From: Pisolithus tinctorius | Lineage: Eukaryota > Basidiomycota > Agaricomycetes > Boletales > Pisolithaceae | Assembly (NCBI GenBank): GCA_024663395.1 | Contig: JANFAH010000001.1 | Location: forward strand, 310,001-374,000 | Length of the DNA: 64,000 nucleotides | Direction: 5' to 3' | Part shown: positions 22,951 through 33,358 of the stretch, piece by piece | How positions within the stretch are numbered: position 1 is the stretch's first letter | Layout: every line of letters starts with the position of its first letter | Position numbers and translations under genes: made by a program | Notes under the pieces: model-generated | Seen by the model: the letters and a program-made list of their open reading frames with translations, nothing else | What the model was told of the DNA's origin: nothing | Database searches by the model: none

Positions 22951-23646
22951 TGTGATATCAGTGCGCTTACTCAGTTTCTGATTCTATTTGACTCATTTTG
23001 TGATGTTTTGACTATCCTTGACTCGCTCATTGCCAATACTTACCAATCTTCTTTGCTTGCTTACTTTTCATTTCTCGCTTACTCATCATGATTACTCAGT
23101 CCTTACTCATTACTTACCAAGTGTTTGTGCCTTGTTTGTCACAAGCTGTGCTCCCCCCTCAGTATATAAACCCCCATGTACTTAGCTACCCACAATCAAT
23201 CAAGAAGTCACTCAGAAGTCAGCTCAGCTCAGCATATCTTGTCGTCGACAGTTGAGGCTCATTCGGAAGAGTCTATCTGTCTTCATTCATTCATCTGAAG
23301 TATCATCTGTGCTCTGTCAGCACACCTGCTTAGTCATCCATTCACTCCTGCGTAACTCGTCATCGACTTGTGCCAGGAGCATATTCTATCAAAAGTCCAT
23401 TACCCCCAAGTACTTTCGGCTGAACACCTTCACTCTGTTCAGCATCCCCTTCCCAATCATTGTCCATTCGTCTTCTCCTGCATAACTCGTCGACAACTTG
23501 CGCCAGGAGCACCTCCACTTGAAGTCTTCCCCACTTTAGGTTTCTCTGCCCTCCAGGTTCCGTGGAGGTAAACCACCACTCGCACATATTTGTCTTTTGT
23601 GTTGGATTTGTTTGGTTTATACCAGCTTTCCACACTTTGACTCACA
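22951..23646. repeat. Candidate LTR within insertion X
   Basis: About 696 bp with short inverted ends TGTGA and TCACA and a TATA-like box in its first third. It also contains an imperfect internal repeat of about 35 bp (near 23350 and 23480, both containing GCCAGGAGCA). No second copy exists in the window, so the assignment rests on the ends alone. Confidence 0.35.
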
Positions 23647-23647
23647 C

Positions 23648-24360
23648 CGTCAGGGACCAGATCCCTACGTCGTCGTCGCCTTTGAAAGGGTCACGGCTCG
23701 TCAACTCCATACACGCACGAAAGAGCTTCTTAGCATGCCAGTGGGCGACATCAAAATAGGGGGTGGTCACCCTGCTAATTGGGAGTTCAAAGCACAGAGC
23801 CATATGGTAATCGAGCACCTTGAACATTGTATCATCCTTCCTGACACACACAAATCGATCCACATTTCCGCCTTCCAGGACCTGGAGACTATATTCTCCG
23901 AGTCTAGCCTCGATGCGATCTTCGAAGGGCCTGCCCATCAGATGAGATCTCCAGGTTCTGGACCTTTCGCGGTTCTGTAACTCAGCCTTTGGGATGCCTG
24001 CACGCTCCCCTTTCCTAAACCAGTACCAACTATCAAGTCGGAATGCAGGGTTGAGTAGGAGGTGAGTGTCGATTCTGATCTTGTCTCCTGGTCCTAATAC
24101 GTCTCTCTCGCTTTCCACGATCATATGTTGTCCGGTGCCCAAGTTGTATATGAGGAATCAGGAATCCATGAAGGTGCTCAGCGAGTCCGGGTCGTTGCCT
24201 GGGTAGCAAATCCCGGCCAATCGGTCCATCACGCGTTCTTCCAAGGGGTGTCCAAGCCAGGTTCCCAACGATTGGTATCCCCGGAACGGTCTACGATCAT
24301 ACGCGTATATTTGCATTCCGGTGGGTAAGTCATCTTCATCAGTAGTAAAAATGTCACTAA
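23648..24360 (-). pseudogene. gag: Gypsy-1 gag, C-terminal part, cut by Harbinger and insertion X
   Basis: The frame continues the gag of 27970-30580 exactly across the Harbinger insertion when one TAA is removed (codons ERL then SDIFTTDEDDLP). It carries one TGA at 24158-24160 and ends in a stop supplied by insertion X. The protein includes GYQSLGTWLGHPLEERV and RSHLMGRPFEDRIEARL, which look like two related short repeats. Function within the element is unknown. Confidence 0.8.
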
Positions 24361-24478
24361 GAGCTAGTTCGGTAACGAAGTCCCACAAAGAATCCAAGTG
24401 AAAAAACCCAAAAAAAAGTCCCAGGCCTTCATGACATAAGCATACAGAGTTCAAGCGGAGCTCCAATTTAGGAGGAGA
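24361..24478 (+). repeat. Harbinger left terminal inverted repeat
   Basis: 118 bp, almost perfect inverse of 27852-27969. It includes A-rich runs near 24401-24417 mirrored by T-rich runs at the right end. Confidence 0.93.
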
Positions 24479-24513
24479 CATAGGTGATATCGATAACCGC
24501 AACCACAACTAGC

Positions 24514-25954
24514 ATGGCTGACGAGTCGGGTGTATCTGGGAACCTGATCGGTGGGGACCCTCCTGATGCCGCAGACGACAAGAACGATGAAAGGCGCATC
24601 AACATCAACGACGACCACTATCGACGCCGCAAACTTCTCATTCTTATCCTCATCCACCATCACCTCCAACTCTTATCCCTGTTACTCGTGTTGGCAGATA
24701 CTCTACAGGCCGTCGCAGAAGCGATGTGGCGTGCTGACCCGATCCCATACCACACGTCGATCCTGACTGGGAGTGGATGGGTAGCCGAATTGTTGAACAG
24801 CCATCCCGAGCGAATTCGTACAGAGCTCGCGGTTCACAAGCACGTATTCGACATCTTATTGCGGGAACTCCAACAACATGGAATCGGTCCTTCCAAACAC
24901 GTCACGCTCGAAGAGCAACTCGCGATCTTTCTATATACCTCTGTCACCGGTTTGTCCATCAGACATGTAGGTGAACATTTTCAAAGGTCGAACGGCACAA
25001 TCTCCAAGTAAGTCTTCGACCATGCCATTTTCGGTGGACTAATCGTCGTTCCAGGTACTTCAAAAAAATTCTGTTCGCATTCTCGTCTCATGATATATAC
25101 AGCAAGTACGTACGATTGCCACGCAGTGATGCCCCTGTCCACCCAACTATTCGCGATAACCCCAAATTTTTCCCATTTTTCACCGACGCTATCGGTGCAA
25201 TCGACGGGACACACATTGCGTGCGCTCCCAGTTCGGAGGAAAGGGATGCGATGCGAAATCGCAAAGGTTTCACCTCCCAGAATTGCCTGCTCTGCTGCGA
25301 TTTTGATATGTGCTTCACATATGTCCTTAGCGGGTGGGAGGGATCTGCGGCTGACTCGTCGGTCTATCACGATGTGCGGCTGAGCGATCTCGCTATTCCG
25401 GATGGCAAGTACTACCTTGCTGATGCAGGGTTCCCCAATTGCCCCCAACTCCTAACTCCATTCCGAGGGCAACGATACCATCTTGCAGAATGGGGCCGTG
25501 TGCACATACGGTAAGTATTGCTATCGGTGTTTTTATTTACTTATAATTCATTGGAATTTACAGACCAGTAAACGCTGAGGAATGCTACAACCTTCGCCAC
25601 ATGCAGCTTCGAAACGTGATCGAACGGATAATCGGAGTCATCAAACGGCGCTTCTGAATTCTCGTCGTGCCTCCAGAGTATGGCATGGACGTCCAGGCCC
25701 ATATCCCTCCCGCTTTGTGTTGCATTCACAACATCATCCGCGTGTACGATCTGTTGGAATTAGACGACATCGAAGGCTTCGTACCGCCTCCGCCACCGGA
25801 CGAGTTGGAAGAGGTGATCGGCGTGATCGCCGATGGCGTTCCAACTGCCGCAGAATGCCTTTGGATGTCGGAGAGGCGGGGTGCAATCGCGCAAAGCATT
25901 TGGAGTAGTTACATTGCCGAACGAGTACGAAGGGGAGAGTTCATCGCGGATTAG
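24514..25954 (+). pseudogene. Harbinger transposase (DDE superfamily), one nonsense codon
   Basis: Exons 24514-25007, 25055-25510, 25564-25954; introns 47 and 53 nt, phases agree, 446 codons including one internal TGA. It catalyses cut-and-paste transposition into TWA sites. The N-terminal helix-turn-helix-like part contains LEEQLAIFLYTSVTGLSIR, typical of the superfamily. Catalytic acids: Asp in AIDGTH, Asp in GSAADSSVYHD, Glu in NVIERIIGVIKRRF. A TGA at 25655-25657 directly follows that Phe, where related proteins have Arg (FRIL), so CGA to TGA is likely; as it stands the C-terminal domain is lost. Confidence 0.88.
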
Positions 25955-26114
25955 CATTTATATACCATCATTTCCCTCTATGTTACGCTACCCGTATGAT
26001 CCAAAATGCATTTCTTTTCGAGTCTCCAGCGGTAGACTTTGAGAACCGAAACGCGGATGATATTGCAACAAACGTAAAGGTAAAAATGAACACTACAAGC
26101 TGCAAGTACAACAA

Positions 26115-27751
26115 CTATTGCAAACGTCTCCCAATCTCATTGAGCTTCGCCTCAAGCCACGCATGCCGAACTGTAGCCATACAGTCAGGATCGCTAGCGA
26201 ATGATAAGTACAGACTGGCATGGGCAACATTTCCCTCGAAGTGATGTGCAATCCTGACAATGTCAGCTGGCGAGAACTTATCCATGTCCAACAGCAACAG
26301 CTTCTGTGTCGCCTCGGTCACCAACGGATGGACCGGGTCTTGGCGGAAATCGGGCTTGGGATCGGCCGCAGGTTGAACGGGCGCAGGTGACTCCGCAAGG
26401 GATGTGATTGCGTGAGTGACGGCGGTCATATGCGAGCGGACTGTACCATGGATACCTCCAACTTCCTCTTCCACTCGTTCAAGTATCATGTTCCCTGTGC
26501 GTCGCTTTCGTGCCGATGAGGTGGTTGAACCCGCAGTGCTTGAAAGAGCACCCGATACGACAGATTGATCGTCGTCATCGTCGTCTGCCTTCCGCTTTCT
26601 GGAGCGCTCCATACGAGCCAAAATACTCGAGGATGGCTTGACAGAGCTGACAGATGAGCCATTGAACGACGACGGGGCAGTTGGAGGAGTGAAGTTTGAT
26701 GGTGTGCCGGGGGGGGCAGCAGACTGGTCTGAGCGCCAGTTAAAAGTAGATCCGCTATGAACTGAAGCAACGGTAGATGGCGCCGGGTGATGGGAAGTTG
26801 TTAGCGTAGGGGGGATGGGATTTCCAGCTGCAAATGAGTGGAACGAGGGTTGATTGGCAGATGGCCACGACGGTGGAGCATAGGAAGTCGTTGGCATACT
26901 GAAGCCAGCGCTTCCAGTCGCGAACGGGTAGAAAATCGTTTGGTTGGTAGACGGCGATGCTGATAAGACAATGGACAACATATCCACGTCGTGACTGATT
27001 GCTGGTGCACTAGGTGCACTTCCTCCGACGGGCGCTGGTATCGTGAGGTCAATGGAATGTGACCCCGGGGACGGCGTGTTGTTCCCCGTGCTCTCGCTGT
27101 TGGAAGAACTCAACATGGTGCAGGACGGGCCTCCAGAAGAATCGTTGATACTCAATGCCGAAAAGCGATTCAAGCCCTTGCACTTGGAAGGTATGAGCGC
27201 ACTCATCCTGTCATAAAATAGCCATCCCTTGTTTTTATAAGGGGCTGCGTCCTTGTGGACCTGCCGACGTCGTCATTAGCACAGGACATTCAATCCGATC
27301 GGATTGAATCATACCTTCACGTAACCATCCCATGAATTCTCGTTTGCAACACCGATATCAGCCCCTGACTTCAGGGAATATGCAAATCCAGATGAACGGC
27401 TGAGATGATCAACGACCGTGTATGTGCTTCGTAGCTGTGTGATATCAGCTAGTTATTCTGTCATTTGACTGACTCACGCACCCTTTTCCATTTCTCTTTA
27501 CATGATTTAGGGGTTTTGGGCCCCCCTTTCTCAGGGTTTGCAAGCATCGGAGAAGCTGCACAGGCATTCCAAAATGGCGCCTTGAAATTTAAACCGTCAC
27601 CAGCGGTTGCCTTGTGGGAATCGATGAAGTCAAGAAGAGCAAACGTATCCTTATCTGACCACAACACTTGCGTCGAGTGGCCATCCGGGGACCGCGAACT
27701 ACGAGATTTGCCCTTGTGGTCGGACGATTTCGCTGCTTTACGAGGGGGCAT
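26115..27751 (-). CDS. Harbinger Myb/SANT-like accessory protein, three exons
   Basis: Exons in coding order 27751-27482, 27434-27315, 27260-26115; introns 47 and 54 nt; 511 residues with no nonsense codon. Family members bind the transposon ends or the transposase and import it to the nucleus. The N-terminus is basic (MPPRKAAKSSDHKGK). A Myb/SANT-like domain follows, with WSDKDTFALLDFI and CKEKWKR, continuing through SGFAYSLKSG and WDGYVKVHKDAAPYKNKGW. The rest is a long Ser/Pro/Thr-rich linker, a basic RKRKADDDDDD cluster and a predicted helical C-terminus. It converges with the transposase gene. Confidence 0.82.
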
Positions 27752-27851
27752 GGCAATGAACGGAGGGAGAAGCAAGAGCAGATGCTGTACAAGTGGAGCT
27801 TTGATGCATAACCCCGCCTCTAGCACGGCATCTCGGCCATACACCAGATGC

Positions 27852-27969
27852 TCTCCTCCTAAATTGGGGCTCCGCTTGAACTCTGTATGCTTATGTCATG
27901 AAGGCCTGGGACTTTTTTTTGGGTTTTTTCACCTGGATTCTTTGTGGGACTTCGTTACCGAACTAGCTC
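27852..27969 (-). repeat. Harbinger right terminal inverted repeat
   Basis: Inverse of 24361-24478; followed by the TAA duplication. Confidence 0.93.
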
Positions 27970-30580
27970 TAAGTCTTTCTTCGTTGTTGTCATCCGAGAT
28001 GCTCTCGAGAGCGGGGAGGTCATCATCAGGTAGGTCTTCTTCGTCTTGGACCCTAGGGCCTCGAGTTTGAATGAAATTTACAGAGATCTCAGGGTCGTGA
28101 TCGACTGACACGGCCAATTGACGTTGGCACTCAACATCCCCAAAGTCAACATCCACTCCGAAACTCGCAACGCCTGGGGGCTTGTTGGGTGTGGAGACGG
28201 TGTGGCAATCAGGACAGTTCCTCGAGAAGTGTCCAGACTTGTGGCAGATAAAGCAGAGGCCTTCTGCTTTATGACACTCTTGCTCCTCCTTACTTAGCTT
28301 CGGGCTATCATGCTTACGCCTATCTGGATGTTTCGCGCGTCATCCTCCTGTCTTAGAGGAATCCATGGGTGTTGAGTCCTTAGCGTTCCCATCACCTTTG
28401 TATCTCCCCTTACGGGTACACAGTCACCTTTGTCTTGGGGTTTCTGTTTCTCCAGTCGAGACAGCTGCACTTTCAACGGTGCGCTTTTTACTTTGCCGTC
28501 TCCGCGACTTATGAACATAGTCCCCAGTGATTGATTGCACGATCTCGAGTATCTCTGCAGAGGCTACGACCTTTTTTAGCATTGAGATTTCTGGGTTCAG
28601 CTTTTCTTTCCATAGGTCACGCTGTAGTTCTTGGCGGAGTCCCGACCAGAACTTATGTACTTTGGTGCATTCATTCGTCTCCCCAATCATATTCCAAATC
28701 TCATTCAGCTCGTAAAGGTAATTTTTAACAGTCTTGGAGTTCTGATAACAGGACTGAAGTTTTTCTCTCTGGTGCATTCGGAAATCGATGGGGAAACAGT
28801 AGTTGAATAACTCAGTGAAGAAATTGGAAAGCCTCCATTTGTAGGGGTCCCCGGATACTTCACGCACATAGAACTCATGTGCTTTCCCCGTTAGGTAATG
28901 CGACAGTATGAACGCGCGCTTCTTTGTCTCAACGCGCCCATCCTCAATGTATGCTGTTCCCTCTGTGACGAAGCGATGAAATGCGTGAGGGTTATCGGAC
29001 CCGTCATACTTGTTAGGTGGGATGGGTTTCAAAGTGGTCTTCCGGTGGGATCTAGATCTCCTTTTTGACTTATGTGCTTGGCGACTACAGCTTTTCCGCC
29101 GCTTGGATCTTCCCCGTCACCGATGCCCTCGTGACCTGCCGGAGCTCAACGAGGATTTGCTGGAGCTCAATGAGCTGCCAGAGGTGCTCGACGTATCATC
29201 TGATTCTGAAGCCGATCTGTCATCGCTTGAGGTACTGCATTTCGAACTCGAAGAGGTGGACAGATCTGAACTCGAGTCGTCCTCCAGGGAGCTACTCTCG
29301 GAGCCATCACTCGAGCTAGAGCTGGACTCGCTATTATCTGTCGATTCACGTCGACACGTTGATTTCCATTTCCTTTTGGTTTTACTAGTGCATTTTTCGT
29401 CCTTTTCGAGATGTTTAAAGGCAAGCCCAATATAGCTCTTAGGGTTTATCTGTTTTACAGGTTCCATGGCCCTTGGCGTCTTTTGGCGTTCCCACCTCTT
29501 ATGGTCCTGGCGGACAACTTTATCCACCATCTCCTTTACAGGATTGGGAGGAACCTTCAAAGGAGCGGGTTTCTTCGTGTTTTCCCTTCTCTTTGATTTC
29601 TCTTTCTTAGGGAGCCGTTCAGCACGATCGTCGCCCCCACTGGCCTTCTTCTGGGGGACATCTTCGTTGGCCGATGTGGCATCCTCTGGGTTACCCCTTT
29701 CCGCTGGTCCTGTCAGGTTGGGGTCACTCTTACTTGCCAGTTTGTTCAAGGTGTTCCACGACGCGAGGGCCGCACGTTGCGCATTTGTATCTATTTCACC
29801 ATCGCTGAAATTTAAGTTTCCCCAATTTCTAGGATCAGGTCCTTTCCCTTTGAGATCTCTCCGGGTAGTGGACGCTTCGCCTTCGGACATAGTAGGATCG
29901 GGGTTATCCCTCGTTGTCGATAGCGACCTCCTTTGGATTCTCTCCCGCTCATCTGGGGTTAGTCGTCTTTCGGCTTTTCGGATTGCATCTCTTTGATCAG
30001 ATCTCAGCGTGCTATGAGCGTGTTGCTCGCGCGACCTCTTGCGCTTCACTTCCATCCAGTCACCATACTCAACATCTATTTCACTCATAGGGAAGATGGA
30101 GTCGCACTGGACCTTATCGGGTAGGTTCTCGTTTTCTTCGTGAGTCGGTACCCAGACTCTAACGGCACGAGCCTTTACAGCTTCCGGGACTTCAACGTCA
30201 CCAGGATTCATTGGCGAGGCTATCCTCGAGCCGGTATTCTCTGGCAAGGTAACTCTCAAGCCGAGGTAATTTGGCGAGCTCACTCTCGAGCCAGGGTCTA
30301 TTGGCGAGCTTACTCTCGAGCCAGGGAGGGTAGCGGCACCTCCTTTGGGCGCCGGGCTTGGGTCCCTCGAGCCAGTCCTTACCATGTCACTATAACTCCG
30401 GATGTTATCAGTGACGGGCCTTTCAATTGGGGTGGAATATTGACTTCCTATTGGAGTCAGTTTTGGGAGTGAAGACTTATCGGCGATGTCAGCACCAGGC
30501 TGAGTTGTCGACGGGCTAGGAGGTAATGATGATGCCCGAGCTTTTGTAGCTCGGCGGGCAGTTGCGCAGGTATTAACCAT
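27970..30580 (-). pseudogene. gag: Gypsy-1 gag, N-terminal part
   Basis: Continuous minus-strand frame from ATG 30580 with TGA codons at 29117, 28424 and 28340. The first 480 residues are Ser/Arg-rich and include Glu/Asp/Ser repeats. The capsid-like gag domain follows (PIPPNKYDGSDNPHAFHRFV, KAHEFYVREV) and then a CX2CX4HX4C zinc knuckle CFICHKSGHFSRNC near 28235. All three stops fall where CGA would restore Arg in an Arg-rich context. The frame runs into the Harbinger insertion at 27970. Confidence 0.88.
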
Positions 30581-30710
30581 TTCTTTTTTATCAAGTGTAT
30601 GATACTTACTCTTGTCTTCGCAGCAGATCAGTTCTGCGAATGGTCGAGAAGGTATCTGGTGTGTTCGTTATTGGGTTTGAGGTAAGACCTTGTTTTGCAG
30701 GAAAAAAATA

Positions 30711-30995
30711 TGTAATGCCGATAAGAAGTGCAGAACTTTTAACGGCGGCACAACAAGAAGGATTCTTCGTCTACTCGGGTTTCCAGACAATAGTGTCTTA
30801 TTTCGAGGTAGAAAAGAAGTCCCCGTACAGTACGCTACAAGGCCTATTTTATAGGGTAGAGGTTAGGCACGAAATATGTCAGAGTATCAGTACAGGTTAA
30901 GTAGGATCAAACAAATAAATGAGAAACCAATAGATCTGTCATAAGGAAAACAACATCTAACCATACGGTCGACAGCGTCGGACCGAATCCTTACA
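30711..30995 (-). repeat. Gypsy-1 5' LTR
   Basis: 285 bp, partner of 9039-9323; followed by target duplication CCAAC at 30996-31000. The 130 bp between it and the gag ATG is the untranslated leader; I could not assign a tRNA primer site. Confidence 0.92.
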
Positions 30996-31000
30996 CCAAC

Positions 31001-32547
31001 CTTACATCCACATCCTGCTTATGATGGATGTATCGACTAGACGTTCGACCCAAGAAAACACGGAAATCACCTACCGCGGAAGGCAAGGTTGTCGCCAATA
31101 CATGTCATGTCTCGCTGGCATCGGAAATTAATATCGCAGCCAGGCTGAGAAAAAAGTCGTCGACAACACGCGTCGTGGCTGTATCGGGTGGCTATTGTCT
31201 CGCTGACCTGTTAGTTCTCCCGTCGAGGTCATATGCCTTTACTGCAAGGACGAGTACAGTTGGAGGGCAGTACGTGACGAGCAGTTCAGTGCTGCTGCGG
31301 TGTGTTCCCATTTTAGTTTCGAGCCCGTGGCGGTCACCCCTTCTCGTCCTTTGCATATTGGACGTAGCTCATCTCAAGGCCAAAGAGCTCTGCGCAAATC
31401 GTCGCTCGTGTGCGGCCCCATCAAAATTTAGAGTGGTCAACTCGTTGATCAGGAACGACCGCCACTGGTTGATCGCTTGCCCACTGAACTCTTGCTACGT
31501 GTTAGGTACCCAAGCAGTGCCTTGTAAGGGGAAGCAAGATGTCGGTACAGCGCTGCGCGGCTGGAGGGATATCGAAGCTCCCACCCGCGGGGCCACATCG
31601 GGCGTGTGACGAAAACAACATAGCAGTCTAGAAGACCCGTTTAAAGAGGAGCGGCTGTCACCTAATCAACGTGCTGGATTGTCGATACTGCGGTTCACGA
31701 CCCAAGCCGAAGGTGGACTGCATCTTGGAACTTGGATATCGTACTGACTGCTCAGGATTTGAAAGTGGCAAATGGTTTCGACGTTCGCACACTAGAATGA
31801 TGTTCCCGTCCTACCAGGCGCTTCCCCTGCGTTTTTTCGTGAAAAGGTTTCCCTTGCATCGTGAGGACGTGAGATTTTTGGAAGTCGACAAGGTCCATAT
31901 CGACGACCCACCGTGCCATGGCTATCAATCCATAGCAGTCGCCTCTCTTCCCTAACTGTAGGGTTCTCCAATTTCAAAATGCGAATCATTTGCCATGCGA
32001 TAACCTCTGATCCAGAACTTTACGCCGCGTGGTCGTCCATTGATGGCATGTCCATAGAGCTCTTGTTGCTGGAGCGTGTGGGGGAGCTTCAGGGGTTCCA
32101 GGGTCTGTTCATCAATGTGGCTTGTTTTGTATTCGACTAAGCGCTGAAGCGAAGATCTATTAAGGCAAGTTCATATCCACCATAATGTCCGAACGTTCTC
32201 TTCGTGGCGCTCTTTGCAACGAATCGAACGAGAATTTGGGATAATACCTACTTGCGGACCGTGCGTACGAACGATCGACGAGAATCTGAATTGAATATGT
32301 TTCTCAGAAGTAGAAGCAAGCGCCTAGGTGTTATACAAACTAGGAATCAAGTCTACGGTACCAATAAAGGCACCGACAACGTCCTGGTACAAGTTGTCCA
32401 AGTGAAGATATAACAAGAAGCCCAACGGGTCCATGCCCAGAACTCGATACACCGCCATGAAATGCAGACAAGGTCTTTTAATCCGTGTGCTGCTGTTCCC
32501 TGCTAACATACCGCTCGCAAGGATTACCGCGCTGTCGCATCTCGTCC
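31001..32547. other. Duplicated unit 1 sequence right of Gypsy-1, no firm gene
   Basis: Matches 37941-38668 plus 61921-62740 of unit 2. Plus-strand frames of 193 codons (31028-31609) and 75 codons (31913-32140) are also present in unit 2, and a minus-strand frame at 32324-32560 lies in the presumed 3' UTR of the cerato-platanin gene. None resembles a known family. The LINE-1 empty site, TGGACTGCATC, is at 31714-31724. Confidence 0.5.
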
Positions 32548-32970
32548 TCACAAGCCACATTCACTGACGGGCACCTCAGTGGCAGTGACCTCCACTCTCC
32601 CTAACGCGCTCGCCTGCCCGTTCGTCAGTACGTTCATCGCCTGCGGTGACACCGTAAACCCATCCTTCGACACATCCAGTGCAAGGACATTAATAGTGTT
32701 CTTTGCATACGAAATGGCATAACATTTGCCGCAGTTAGCGTCGTTCCAGTTCGCGATGGTTGGTGCGCCCCCGAGGTATGGGAAGTTGGAGAAGGAGCTA
32801 AGGGTGGTGTACCCTTTGCTTTCGAGTCCGTTGGACCCGTCAGAGCAGGCGAGACTGGAGAGGGGACAACTGGCATCGCCGTAGATGGTGTCATAGGCGA
32901 GAAAAGTGAACATCTGCCCGAGAACGGGCGTGGAGATAAAGAAAGCAAATGTGAAGTAGAGGTACAGCAT
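32548..32970 (-). CDS. Cerato-platanin, secreted, copy 1
   Basis: Single-exon, 140 residues, the normal length. Cerato-platanins are small secreted fungal proteins with an expansin-like double-psi barrel that loosen or bind wall polysaccharides and act as surface-active or elicitor proteins. A signal peptide covers about residues 1-18 and is followed by the mature N-terminus after VLG. Hallmarks: LACSDGSNGLESKGYTTLSS, NWNDANCGKCYAISY and the C-terminal SECGL; the four conserved cysteines are present plus one extra (in ASCPL). A TATA-like TATATA lies about 115 bp upstream on the minus strand. Copy 2 at 62741-63163 differs at only a few residues. It is intact, so both copies may be expressed. 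Confidence 0.93.
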   Translation of the reverse strand: MLYLYFTFAFFISTPVLGQMFTFLAYDTIYGDASCPLSSLACSDGSNGLESKGYTTLSSFSNFPYLGGAPTIANWNDANCGKCYAISYAKNTINVLALDVSKDGFTVSPQAMNVLTNGQASALGRVEVTATEVPVSECGL

Positions 32971-33358
32971 TGTCTGGGGATGGCGCTTGTCTCGGCCGCA
33001 GGGATGAAGTCGGATGAGGAGTTAGGCCTGGCAGACCGACAGAGGCACGAGTCTGGTAAAGTATCGCATCGCCGATGCCTTTATATATTTTCTTATCACG
33101 GGATTAGGCTTACGCTGGCAGACAGTCATATGGAGATCCATGTGCACTGCAGACTTCTGACTGAGATCCTCGTTTCTCCGGCGCCTGTGGGCCGGCGGGA
33201 TGAGCGGAGCACATGGTAACTTCGCGCTCGAGAATGTGATACGAACTTCGTTGCGAGGTGGATATGCTTTTCAGTTCCTTCTTTGGAGCACGCTCAAGAT
33301 GACTTGGCATGTGAAGAAGTGTTTGGTAAGAAGTCCAAACAGTAGGACTTCGGGAGGC

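Larger units (their letters stand above)
22007..23647. mobile_element. Unclassified 1.64 kb insertion X in Gypsy-1, flanked by CGTCAG
   Basis: Gypsy-1 gag (23648 rightwards) and pol (22006 leftwards) are separated by sequence coding for neither, and the hexamer CGTCAG occurs at both edges (22001-22006 and 23648-23653). The gag stop at 23642 is created by the inserted DNA. The right part, 22951-23646, has LTR-like ends TGTGA...TCACA and a TATATAAA box near 23162, but no matching left LTR is present. The left part has one plus-strand frame (22168-22725). It could be a truncated LTR element or a non-autonomous transposon. Confidence 0.6.
24361..27969. mobile_element. PIF/Harbinger DNA transposon, 3609 bp, 118-bp TIRs, TSD TAA
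   Basis: Terminal inverted repeats 24361-24478 and 27852-27969 start GAGCTAGTTCGGTAACGAAG and differ at only a couple of positions. The 3-bp duplication TAA (24358-24360, 27970-27972) is the standard PIF/Harbinger target. Two convergent genes lie inside: a DDE transposase (+) and a Myb/SANT-like protein (-), the classic two-gene arrangement of the superfamily. It sits in Gypsy-1 gag. Confidence 0.95.
9039..30995 (-). mobile_element. Gypsy-1: Ty3/Gypsy retrotransposon with nested insertions, TSD CCAAC
   Basis: Two 285-bp LTRs (9039-9323 and 30711-30995) share TG...CA ends and differ at five positions, all transitions. CCAAC flanks the element (9034-9038, 30996-31000), and unit 2 keeps the unoccupied site near 37940. 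Coding is on the minus strand: gag starts at 30580 and pol ends at 9369. A purine-rich tract lies just before the 3' LTR (minus-strand read of about 9324-9337). Removing Gypsy-2, insertion X and the Harbinger element leaves about 9.9 kb. The open frames line up across the Gypsy-2 and Harbinger junctions, proving those are later insertions. At least ten nonsense codons make it inactive. Confidence 0.93.

Noticed and set aside
29010..29435. Plus-strand frame rich in Leu/Glu/Ser opposite Gypsy-1 gag
   Set aside because: It is the complement of the Ser/Asp/Glu repeat of gag; composition explains the lack of stops.
9039..30995. Endogenous virus or listed agent sequence
   Set aside because: All polymerase and integrase domains are arranged as in Ty3/Gypsy retrotransposons with no envelope gene; the LINEs and Harbinger are ordinary fungal transposons.
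31028..31609. 193-codon plus-strand frame also present in unit 2
   Set aside because: Preservation is expected from the recent duplication; no start context, domain or composition supports coding, and the two copies end differently.
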